Assembly (NCBI GenBank): GCA_003508835.1
Contig: PUFA01000105.1
Span: 1,798,001 to 1,862,000, forward strand
Source of the DNA: Eonycteris spelaea
Taxonomy: Eukaryota > Chordata > Mammalia > Chiroptera > Pteropodidae
Length of the DNA stretch: 64,000 bases
Direction of reading: 5' to 3'
Made by a program: the position numbers and the translations under genes. Position 1 is the first letter of the stretch; every line of letters begins with the position of its first letter. Positions 23,868 to 33,055 of this stretch are shown here, one piece after another. The notes under the pieces are model-generated. The model searched no databases, was not told the origin of the DNA, and worked only from the letters and a program-made list of their open reading frames with translations.

Positions 23868-26097
23868 CAAAGACTTGCTTCCTACCTTATTTCCTAATGT
23901 GGGACTTTTCACTCAGAAACTAGTAGGAGTGCTGGGAATACTTTGATATGATTGCTATGCCCTGTGTTTTCTTGTTTAGCTCAACAATAAAATGAACTGT
24001 TTATTAGGGTTACTGTAAGGGCACTCTGTCAAAGAAAAAATGGATTCAACCTACCATGAAGCCTACCTACCTTTCTATGATGAAGAAGATACATTATTTT
24101 TTAGAAATGGATAGAATCAAATTCATATTTAGTGCAAATACTGACACCCTGTTAAAAATATTTCTTCTAAGATGTGATTTTCAGGTTTAAAATGCCTATA
24201 TGTTGGAGGACACACAATTTACAGGTCAGATTTCAATACCCTATGGATTTATCAATACCTTCCATGTCTGTGACATGGTCTTTACCTCCTATCGGTCATT
24301 AAATAAAACCATATAAAATAATTATCCAGGCATCAATTTGCTTATGCCACACACCCTGGATGGAAATGACACTCTTCTTCAACAGAGTATTTTTATAACT
24401 TGACCAAAACCTTGTCATCAACGTGTGCTTCTACTTCCTTTTGCAATGTGCTTGAAGGCTCCAGCTACAAGCCACAGTTTTCCATAAGAAGATAATCAAA
24501 TCTCTACGAAAACGCGAAAACAGATTTATCAGGTACTTTCTTCTATTGACACTACCCAAAGTAGATTCAAGTCTAAGGGCTTTACTGAGTAATTGACATT
24601 ATCACCGAAAAGAGACACAGAAGAGATTGTCCCAAGGATTATAAAATTTAGGATATCTAAGAATATTTTAGTCCAAAAGTAGACACATCGTAGACTTTAG
24701 ATCAAGACCAGCAGAATATAATATATAAAAAAAAAATCAGTAAAAATCCATTTGTTTTTTAATCTTGGAATTATTTTTAAGGTTCTATTTTTAGACAGCC
24801 TTTTTCCTCCTTCTTATTCATTTAACACTAACTGGAGAGGCCATGCCTATAAAAATTAGAATGAACTCTTTCTCTTAAAATTTGTTGTTAAGAAACTGTC
24901 AACCTAAATCTCCCTGATTATTGCTTATTTAAAATCCTTTCTTGATTTTTTTTTTTTATTGTTTAACTCTCTTCTCAAAACAAATGATAAAAATATTGTG
25001 TAATTCATATGATGCAAGCTGAGGGGATGAAAATGAAATCCTCAGAATAATTTATCCGTAAACTCATGCTATTAAAATCAGTGAATGCATAAATTTTCTG
25101 TATTCTCTTACTGAGAAACCTGGTATTATATGGAAATTTTAATGTGAAAATTGCAAATTCATTATAATGAATAATGAATTTTCATGTAATTTTTAAGGAC
25201 ATTTAATTCTAATTGAATTTCAGAGGAGAAATTTAAAATGAGTAACGCTTAGGAAAAAGTCATAGCTACCCTTTGTTAAAGGACCTAATAAATTTTACTT
25301 ATTCTATTTTAAATATATGAACTATCAAACTATGGATAACTTTATAACAGAGTTTATGTAGATTCTGCAGAAAATTTGATGTATGAGTTCTCCTTTGCAA
25401 AATTACTCAAAATACTGGTCACATATTACATAAAATTCTTTGCTGGAAGCCTGCATTCTTTAAGACAACATACCTATTTGAATGGGTTCGGGAAAATTAT
25501 GTTTTAATTTATATCAGAATTTAACTGGGGAAAAAACATAATCATGCCATAAATATCATAGCTAAAGATACATTTTTTAATTTGATATGATAAACTTACT
25601 TTGAGGAATCCACATGTTGTAGAAACAAAGCATATAAAAGCCTACCAAGTAGTCTGGGGTTGTTTCTGTAGCCTATAAAATCCCAGCCTTTCATATGTCG
25701 TAGAATATCCGTCCTTGGAGGACCAGGAATTTGAGGTAACTCGAGGGTCCTCAACAAAGACGAACGCCTCAAGGTTAAAGGTGCTGGAGGCAAAACCAGT
25801 TGGAGGTAAAGTAGATCAAGGTTGATTCCTGCACTCAAGGTCAACGAGTATAGTTAAACATATTTCTGGCACGCTAGAAGTGATGAATAAATAACCCTCG
25901 GGCATGTAATTTAATTCTCTAATCTTAGTAGTGTGTCTGTATTATATTACACTGAATTTGTTGGCTATATAACCAAGAAGTTTAACTATGTGTAAATAAT
26001 ATCTCCTCTTATACTAATATTACTAAATGTCTGAAATTCTGTGTGTATTTTGAGTTAAGATGCAATTCTAGTAAACTCAGGCAGCACCTCTGACTAT
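23868..26097. other. Unassigned AT-rich stretch, no gene seen
   Basis: A GC-balanced patch at about 25590-25850 carries a chance 82-codon minus frame. Everything else is A/T-rich without a named element. Confidence 0.5.
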
Positions 26098-26149
26098 AGT
26101 AATACAATACAGTACAGTATAATACAATACAATACAATATAGTACAATA
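26098..26149. repeat. (AATAC)n pentanucleotide microsatellite, imperfect
   Basis: About ten AATAC/AGTAC units in tandem, with several single-base variants. Confidence 0.9.
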
Positions 26150-26174
26150 ATGTCATTGCGTAAAGGAAGATCGA

Positions 26175-26260
26175 GCCTGTTACTTTAAAGTGGATGGCCA
26201 GAAAAGGCCTTCGAAGGATTTACTACCAAGTCTATATCAGAAAGACAAGAGACAGCAGCT
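26175..26260 (-). mobile_element. L2-like fragment, minus strand (weak)
   Basis: 'GGATGGCCAGAAAAGGCCTT' recalls the complement of the L2 3' segment usually reading 'ggatggtcagggaaggcct'. The match is short. Confidence 0.35.
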
Positions 26261-26420
26261 CTGCGTCTGTGTCAAGGAAACATGGTCCAGGCTGAGAAAG
26301 CCGCTAGAACAAATTCCAGAGATAGGAACAGGGATGGAATACCTGGCCTGAGGCCATCTTCCCCGCCTTGAACTAGACCTCCTGCTTGCTTCCCAAGTCA
26401 GGGCTCCTCTGCTGCCCACC

Positions 26421-26451
26421 TGTTTTTTGTTTTTGTTTTTGTTTTTGTTTT
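26421..26451. repeat. (GTTTTT)n short tandem repeat
   Basis: Five consecutive G-plus-T5/T6 units. A second, looser G/T run lies at about 26754-26785 inside the next LTR. Confidence 0.9.
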
Positions 26452-26584
26452 AAATCCTGAAATCCGTCAAGCTCCCTTTACTCTTTCACGGTCCATCAGT
26501 TGGAAGAAGCCTGCCTTGTCTTTTCCTATCTTTTAAACTTGGTTCTCTAAACTCCCCTCCCCAAATCCCTGTCTTCAGCCTTCT

Positions 26585-26645
26585 GTGGCTTGGTTACTGT
26601 GATAGTCTCCTAACAGGTCTTCAGGTTTCCAGTCTTGCCCACATC
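26585..26645 (+). mobile_element. L2 fragment, sense (short)
   Basis: 'GTGATAGTCTCCTAACAGGT' followed by 'cttcaggtttccagtcttgccc' matches the L2 segment usually reading 'gcctcctaactggtctccctgcttcc'. It is cut off by the LTR that follows. Confidence 0.5.
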
Positions 26646-26847
26646 TCTGTCAGTCAAGTTTTACTATGTTGCGATGAGAATCTCAGATCCCAGTGGCTTG
26701 TAACAAAGTTTTATTCCTTGCTTATGTTCTCCTTCCTGGTCAGCTTAGCTTTGGGTTTTTTGGTTTTTGGTTTTTGGGGGTTTTGCCGTCTTCATTTGGG
26801 ATCCAAGCTAAAGCGTCTTCTGTCTGGAACAGAGGGAAAAGGGAAAT

Positions 26848-27359
26848 TGTCAGCGTCCGAGGTATTGCTGACCGGACCCAGGAGGTAAGGTGGAGTGAGG
26901 CCCGGTTGGAAGAATGCATGAGAGGCAGACGTGAGGATGAAACAGCAGGCGCCAGCTTCGTTGTGCAGAGCGCACTTCTGTCGCGAAGGGAAGTGCTATT
27001 AGGGGGTGCAGCCTATCGCACCCGGCACCCAGTCTTGTGCATGCTTCTCGTGCTCCCCTTTCTTGTGCACCTTCTCCTCTTCTGCTCTGCTCTCCCCTTC
27101 TGCTCTTGAGGGGACCGCATGGCTACTCACATCGCAGAGTACAAAAGTGGCATTCAGCCACACGTGCGTGATACTATAATCTGAATTATGTTTACATATT
27201 TTCTAAATCTGGGGTCCTATTCCTTGCCGTGGGCCTGGATCACAGCCAGACCTTGGACCAGACCTTGGGCCAGTCAGGCCTTGGATCAGCCCGGCCTTGG
27301 ATAACAGTGAGACCTTGGATAACAGCCACACCTTGGGCTAGTCAGGCCTGGCGCCCACA
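26848..27359. mobile_element. Solo LTR of an endogenous retrovirus, 5-bp target duplication
   Basis: The element begins TGTCAGCG and ends GCGCCCACA, giving the canonical TG...CA (TGT...ACA) termini. It is bounded by a perfect 5-bp duplication GAAAT (26843-26847 and 27360-27364) and interrupts an older LTR. At 512 bp it has LTR length, it is much GC-richer than its surroundings, and no internal retroviral genes remain, as expected after LTR-LTR recombination. I could not find a convincing TATA box or AATAAA on either strand, so orientation is open. The minus reading, starting TGTGGGCGCC, looks more like a class II LTR, although a 5-bp duplication is not typical of that class. The 138-codon frame at 26693-27109 crosses the junction and is fortuitous. 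Confidence 0.8.
27234..27349. repeat. Minisatellite inside the solo LTR (about 7 units of 12-18 bp)
   Basis: Units begin CCTTGG or CCTGG and continue with variants of RYCAGYCMGG or ATAACAGYSASA. For example, CCTTGGGCCAGTCAGG, CCTTGGATCAGCCCGG and CCTTGGATAACAGTGAGA follow one another. The array lies next to one end of the LTR. In the minus-strand reading this would be the start of U3, where other retroviruses carry enhancer repeats. Confidence 0.85.
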
Positions 27360-27535
27360 GAAATAAATAGACCCACAAACCACGTAATGGCTCTCATAGG
27401 GACACAGTCACTGCCCTTCCCAAATTAAATGGCCAAGTCCGATGTCATCCTGTGTGGAGTAAAATTAACGAAGGTTGCTATCAGAAGAGAGAGGGTCAAC
27501 AGATATTTTGAAAGTAAAATGATCTATAGAAATTC

Positions 27536-28824
27536 CATCCCCTGAACTTTATTGAAAATATTTCTGAAATATAAATCTAATCATTTACTTAACTACTTAC
27601 AATCAATTCATGATTTCTCATTATTATTAGGAAAAATAAAATTTCTTGATGTCGTTAATAATCTTTTCGCTACCTGGATCTTGTGTAACTTTCTAGCTTC
27701 ATCTCTTTATTATTTTTCCTCCCTCTTGATACTTTCACCCTATTCTATTTGACCGGCTTTCTCCAAGAAAAACCCCATTAAAGCATCCCACTACCTCCTT
27801 CTACCTTGAGGAAATTATGTATTTCCATAGCACACATGCTTTTACTGTTTAAGTACTTATCATACACTCAAAGTTGTTATAGTACTTATTCATACCCCAT
27901 ATTATGAATTTAATGAGGAAAGAAAAAGTTTCTGACTAGGGCCTGATACATTGCAGATCATATTTGTCGAATGAATGGATTGACTTTATTATGAAAATTT
28001 CAAATGGCCCAATGTATATAAATTATAAAAACGCTACTGTCCATTCAGCATAGTAAAGAATAGTAAATAAATGCTATTTTATGCAAATAAGAGGAAAAAA
28101 TATAAAAACAGCATTCTTAACCCAAGGTACTTCCTCAAAATTAACACAGCTGGCTTTAAATGCACAGAAATTAGTTAAAAACAACAAAAAATTTTGTTTG
28201 CTAAAAGCTACTTAGAAAATTGCAGTAAATTAGAAAAGCGAAGGGTTTGTGACAATCTTCTCTCCCTGTTGCTTTTTGGAACCTGTTTGACTTTTCCACA
28301 TTAAAGTCACTTTCCTGTAAATCCACAGTGACCAAATCTGTGAGTATAGACTAACTGTCAAGGTAAATGGGTAATTTCACATACCATGAATTTAATAATT
28401 TTTTTTAAATGCGTGGTTTAATGACATTTTAAAAACCTATTCCTAAGTATATGGGGAAAGATGCACAACCACACTGTCATTGGGTGTTTTGTTGATGGAA
28501 GCATTCTGAAATGCTGTTTCTTGTATGCATTAAAACTCTTTTACTATATTTTTAGTGAATTAACATATTACCATGTAGTTGTGAATATATCCCCTTAATC
28601 AGGTCTGTTTGGATTTATCGTTTTCTTGGCTCCTTTTGTTTGTTTTAATTATAAAATTTGTTTTTGATACCATTAACCAAAGACCACCAAAGACACACCT
28701 TTAGGAAAGCACAGTTGTATAGCTTGTTTAGTTGAGTCATTGCATTTTTAATAGGTATAAAAATTTTAAATACTCAAGCTCAAGAATAATTCTTCTTTTT
28801 TTTCCTGAAGTAGATACACAGAGA

Positions 28825-28825
<1 letters not shown>
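27536..28825. other. Unassigned AT-rich stretch, no gene seen
   Basis: Featureless A/T-rich sequence. 'gatcatatttgtcgaatgaatgg' at about 27957-27980 could be a worn L2 or MIR end, but too little remains to call it. Confidence 0.5.

Positions 28826-28871
<46 letters not shown>
28826..28871. repeat. (CA)23 microsatellite
   Basis: Pure CA alternation over 46 bp. It is likely to be length-polymorphic. Confidence 0.98.
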
Positions 28872-28875
<4 letters not shown>

Positions 28876-29713
28876 CCTTGTAATAGTGAATATGGCACTT
28901 CTACTTTGACTCTCTCTTTATTTTCACAGATTAGTATATGTTGCTCAGGAAACCATCAGACTGACTCCTCTTTTTAAGGCAATTAGATTAATAGCTGAAT
29001 AAATATTAAACATTGAAGTTTAAAAAATAAACTTTGTATTTAAATCATATTTACAATGTGTTCAAAAGCGTTCTCCTAGTCAAAGTTATGGACGTATTTT
29101 CTTGACAGAGAGGAATCCAGTATTACTATGAATGGATTTCTAAACCGTGAGTCTGTAACAAAGACATTTGTTAAATTTCTAATAAAGCGAACAAAGCATT
29201 ATGTTTTGAAAAAGTGGAGTGCTATTCATATACATGCCCTACCCATCTCAAAGAAAATGATTTGGTTTTCTTCGCCTTGTTGTTTCTTGTTTATGGAGAG
29301 GATCACATGACTACTGTGAGACTCTTGAAATCAAATAACAGATGTAGTGGGAGAAAATGTATTATTTTGATATGAATGGGTTTTTTTTTCCAAGTGAATT
29401 GTTTTATGTAGAAAAAACCATAACTATTATTTACTCTAGATCAAATGTTCTCCAAAAGAAAAAGTCAAGGAGTTTGTTATTTTTTCCCTGTAAAAACATC
29501 TTCCCCTTCAACATCTTTCTTTTTCTTACTTTTTGAAATAATAGTACTTAACCTCACAGTTTAATATTTCATTGTTGTGCCTAATACAGAATAATTGTGA
29601 ATTATATTATAGCAATAAGAAATAAAAACCTGACTTTGCAGTTAGATACACAGCATCACAAAAACAGAGTTTATTTGTTTTTCAGAATCTGTCCTTCTGT
29701 ACATCCAGATAAG
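28872..29713. other. Unassigned AT-rich stretch
   Basis: No recognised element. The 60-codon frame at 29128-29310 is unremarkable. Confidence 0.55.
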
Positions 29714-29778
29714 CATCCATCCATCCACCCATCCATTCATCCACCCATCCATCCATCCATCCATCCATCCATCCATCC
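29714..29778. repeat. (ATCC)n tetranucleotide microsatellite
   Basis: About 16 CATC units with CACC and ATTC interruptions near the left end and a purer right half. It encodes the repetitive histidine/proline/serine/isoleucine run in an overlapping open frame, which should not be read as a protein. Confidence 0.97.
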
Positions 29779-30029
29779 GCACACCTGTCTGCCCAGGGGA
29801 TACATTCTAAATATTTATTAATTGGTTCCCTTCCATTCCTTCCATCCTCAAGTAAATCCCTTGGTGGTTAGAATTCGGAGGGGGTTCCAAGTGTACTAAG
29901 GGATGGGCTCAGGTGGCCAGAGGAGCAGGAAAGCACAGGGGTGGCTGAAGGAAGTGTCTGATAACCAGAATAGTGTGATTTCAATATTTTGGCAATTCTT
30001 AAGACTGTGTGAGAACAAACCAAGTGAAC

Positions 30030-30135
30030 ATTCACCCTTCATCTATTCAGTCGATAACACTTTTTCTGACCGTTTTATGTCTGTGCTCCTGAGCGCTGCT
30101 AGCATTCCTGTGGCGGTGACAAATACGATACTTCC
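30030..30135 (-). mobile_element. L2 3'-end fragment, minus strand (diverged)
   Basis: 'TTCATCTATTCAGTCGATAA', 'ctgtgctcctgagcgctgc' and 'CTGTGGCGGTGACAAATACG' follow the complement of the L2 3' end (normally 'attcaacaaatatttattgag' through 'tgctaggnactg' to 'cagtgaacaaaac'). Confidence 0.45.
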
Positions 30136-30809
30136 ATTACAGTGTCATCAGTCTTAATAAATGAATTAATAAAATGTCCTCAAAGTAAAACGAACGGAGC
30201 AAACTCTTACTTACTGAAAGGTATTAGAATATTTTTTAAACAAATGATTGCAAACAAGTCTACATAATTCCTTGGACACTTTGTTACTAAGCCTTATCAC
30301 TCTCCCATCCCCAGTCACTTACGTTTTAACCTTAATAACCCCTTTTCCTAGAAGTCTACACCCAATGCAGTCACTTCCTTCCTGACTTCACTCCCTTCTC
30401 AAGTCAGCTAACATGCCAAGAACCGTAAACTCAATGACTCTCTCACCATGATTGAATTCTTTGACTATTTTGTTAGTTATCCCTGCCTTATTAAACTCTG
30501 ATAATTCTAGGCAGCCACATAGATACTAATACAGTGAAACTACTAAAAGTGTGCGAATCAGTACCATTTCAAAGCCATGCTCTCCATTCTCAACACAGAG
30601 ATTCTCTCGTGATAATTTAGCGCTCACTCTCTTTCTCCCTCACTGGTCTTTTGAACTGTCATTTATTTTCTCATACTTCCTACTAAGTTACCTGCTAATT
30701 CACTGCAACTTTGTGGAGTTGAAAGAAATGATTTGGGGGGTCAAACCACTTGTAATTGTCTTTCTGTACCACCAGCATTGATAGCATCGTCTACTTTAGC
30801 CTCGCTAGT
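30136..30809. other. Unassigned stretch, CT-rich
   Basis: It is moderately GC-balanced and pyrimidine-rich. It may be internal ERVL or LINE sequence preceding the LTR, but I cannot place it. The 76-codon frame at 30551-30781 has no recognisable features. Confidence 0.4.
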
Positions 30810-31454
30810 TGCAATGGTTAATTTTATGTGTCAACTTGACTGAGCCACAGAAGCCAGATATTTGGCCAAACATCATTCTAGATGTTTCTGTGAGGATGTT
30901 TTTGAATGAGATGAGCATTTAAATTGGTGGACTTTAAAGCAGATAGCTCTCTATAATGTAAGAAAGTCTCAAAGGATCAGTAGAACAAAAGACTCACCTG
31001 TCATAAGCAAGAAAGGATTTCACCACCTGATGACCTTCAGATTTGAACTGCAGCATGATTTTCCCTTGGGCGGAGAGGAACATTTATGTGGATAGACTTT
31101 AAGTAAAGCAGATAACCCTCCATAACGTAGCTGGTCATCCAGTTATTGGAAGGCTTTAATAGAACAAAGACTGATCTCCCTGAGAAAGAATTCTGCTAGC
31201 CGACTGCATTTGGACCCATCTCACAACTCTTCTCTCGGTCTCCAGTCTGCTGGGCCCCTGTGCAGATTTTAGGCTTGTTCTTTAAAATAAATATTTCTCT
31301 CTTTCTTTCTCTCTTTCTCACTCCATAGGTAGGTAGGTAGGTAGATGGATATGACTATAAATATATATATACACATATGTACGCATGTGCGTGTGTGTGC
31401 TGTGTACACACACATCCTGTTGGCTGTTTCTCTGAGAACCCTCTGACGATACAC
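30810..31454 (+). mobile_element. MLT2-type ERVL LTR with duplicated core
   Basis: The left edge 'GGTTAATTTTATGTGTCAAC' and the right edge 'CCTGTTGGCTGTTTCTCTGA' plus 'gaaccctctgacgatacac' are those of MLT2 LTRs. The central block is present twice: 30928-31073 ('ttaaagcagatagctctctataatg' to 'gattttcccttggg') and 31088-31243 ('ttaagtaaagcagataaccctccataacg' to 'ctctcggtctcc'). The copies differ at many positions. A poly(A) signal-like 'aaaataaatatttctctc' and a CT/GTAG microsatellite lie near the 3' side. No gag-pol sequence was recognised in the neighbourhood. Confidence 0.8.
31296..31412. repeat. Compound (CT)n / (TAGG)n / (AT)n-(GT)n simple repeats
   Basis: A pyrimidine run (31296-31323) is followed by five TAGG units (31326-31345) and then AT and GT/GC alternations (31358-31412). 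All lie inside the MLT2 LTR and expand its 3' part. Confidence 0.9.
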
Positions 31455-32174
31455 TAGTTTTACCTTCCTTAGATCCTTTGCTTTCCCACTACAACAAGGA
31501 ACTCGCTTTTTTATTTATACCATCTTTTTAGCAGTCTTTCAACTCTCCCTCTACATGGTTCTCTTTTTAACGAATATAATATATTCCAGACTCTCTTTTA
31601 AGACAAAACAAAAAAACGCATATTAAAAAACCTGTCTTCCATTTTCATTTATTTCGACTCATTACTCTTTTTTTACAGTTAAGCTTATTCAAGCTGTCCT
31701 CACTCATTTGCCCCCTGCCGTTTCAGAAACACCCAGTTCTCAGTCTCCTGCAGTCTTGCTTCTGTTCTTCCCATCAAAATGACTAATATCTGCATAGTAT
31801 CTTTTGTAAAGAGATAAATCACATTTTTTCCATCAAAATAGGTTTCACATAAAAGGAAGTGTTTTGCTGATGTCAGCTGGAAATAGTGGTAATCAGTGTA
31901 TAGTCTTAGTACTTTAGTATGTGGTGTCTTAATCAAGGTACAACCTGCACAACTTTACACATCAGCACTGACGCCACAGAAAAGTGTTCTGTGAGGTTAA
32001 AGTTTGTCTGTATTGCCTAAAGCCATAGGCTTTGTTTTTTTACCTCATTTCTTGTTTATTCCTCTTTGAATCTCTCCCCACCCTTAGTTTCTTTGACATC
32101 ACAGCGGTTTCTGGTTTTGTTTTGTTTTTTCCATATTTGTCTGAATGCCACATATGTTATCTCACACACACTGG
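31455..32174. other. Unassigned stretch, no gene seen
   Basis: T-rich, with no named element. The 78-codon minus frame at 31700-31936 has no recognised domain. Confidence 0.5.
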
Positions 32175-32300
32175 TTTATTTATTTAACAGATGTTTATAG
32201 AATGTCTCTCAGGTGCCGGGCCCAGTGCCGTGGTTAAGTGTGCAGTGGTGAGCAGGATCACATGTGGAACAGCTAACTTCACGCTGAGAATTTCTACCTG
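32175..32300 (-). mobile_element. L2 3'-end fragment, minus strand
   Basis: 'TTATTTAACAGATGTTTATA' leads into 'gaatgtctctcaggtgccgggcccagtgccgtgg' and 'gcagtggtgagcaggatcac', the complement of the L2 3' terminus and upstream sequence. Confidence 0.6.
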
Positions 32301-32539
32301 AGTGGGCTTTTCAATGTCAGGCTCACGACCTTTCTTTGCTCACACTGTCTTTTGCCATATAACTCTTAACTTAGTAAAGGACGCCACCATTCCCCTATTT
32401 ACTCAGACTAGAGATAAAACTATTGTTGTAGACACCTCCTCACACTCAGCCCTTACAGCACATAAGCCACAATGTTAGGACCTCTCAATGTGATGACCTC
32501 ATCGCCTATCCCATACCCTTTATTTCAGTTCAGCTTTTT

Positions 32540-32665
32540 ATTGCCTCTTTTACAGACACTTCCTACAGTCTCCTGACTCATCTCCCAGCATCTCGTCTCA
32601 CCTGTTTTAATCTACCTTCCACATGGCTTTTAGCTTCATCATTCTAAAATACAAATATGTTTTAT
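32540..32665 (+). mobile_element. L2 fragment, sense
   Basis: 'cctacagtctcctgactcatc', 'TAATCTACCTTCCACATGG' and 'CATCATTCTAAAATACAAAT' match in order the L2 segment encoding the C-terminal part of the reverse transcriptase. It stops abruptly near 32665 at a GC-richer block. Confidence 0.6.
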
Positions 32666-33055
32666 TTTGCTGAACCCAGAGAAACCAGCCTCGTTGTGAG
32701 TAGTTTTGGCTCCAGCAGGGATGAGTGCGAGAGCACAGGGCACGAGAAGCAGGAAGAAGGACCAGACCCCAGGTCCTCACAGGAGTGACCAGAATGCCCC
32801 CGCTGAGAAGTTTCGTTAGTCCCCACCATGCAGCCCCGCACCAGGGCACAGATGGAGCAGGGCCTGAACTGGGTCTGGACGTATTTGATGCAACATATCT
32901 CCATCCTGAGCACCTCTAGGCAGAGACCAAAATGCAACCACATAGGTGAGGCCAACAGGAGAGGAAGTCTTTGATGGGTGTAGAAAGAAGCAATTTTGTT
33001 TGGAGATGCAACATGGCACCTTTCAAATAACACATTGTTAGCACAGTGCTGACTG
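32666..33055. other. GC-richer block with overlapping open frames, unassigned
   Basis: Three minus-strand frames (up to 123 codons, 32662-33033) and one plus frame (32725-32919) overlap here because stop codons are scarce in this GC-richer DNA. None shows a domain I know. It follows an L2 fragment directly, so it may be an inserted element. Neither a poly(A) tail nor a clear target duplication was found. Confidence 0.4.

Larger units (their letters stand above)
26646..27535 (-). mobile_element. MLT1-like (MaLR) LTR, minus strand, split by a younger LTR
   Basis: The left part (26646-26847) reads 'gttttactatgttgcgatgag', 'CAGTGGCTTGTAACAAAG' and 'TTTATTCCTTGCTTATG', then 'gggatccaagctaaag' and 'tctggaacagagggaaaag'. 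The right part (27360-27535) continues with 'taatggctctcatag', 'aaatggccaagtccgatgtc' and 'cagatattttgaaag'. Together they give a complete reverse-complement MaLR-type LTR in the right order. The two halves meet exactly at the GAAAT that is duplicated around the insertion. Subfamily not determined. Confidence 0.7.

Noticed and set aside
26693..27109. Longest open frame in the window (138 codons, plus strand)
   Set aside because: It starts in the MLT1-like LTR and crosses into the GC-rich solo LTR. The openness reflects repeat composition.
29714..29778. CRISPR-like or satellite array
   Set aside because: Simple 4-bp tandem repeat without spacers; an ordinary microsatellite.
29597..29821. Histidine/proline/serine/isoleucine repeat 'protein'
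   Set aside because: Translation of the (ATCC)n microsatellite.
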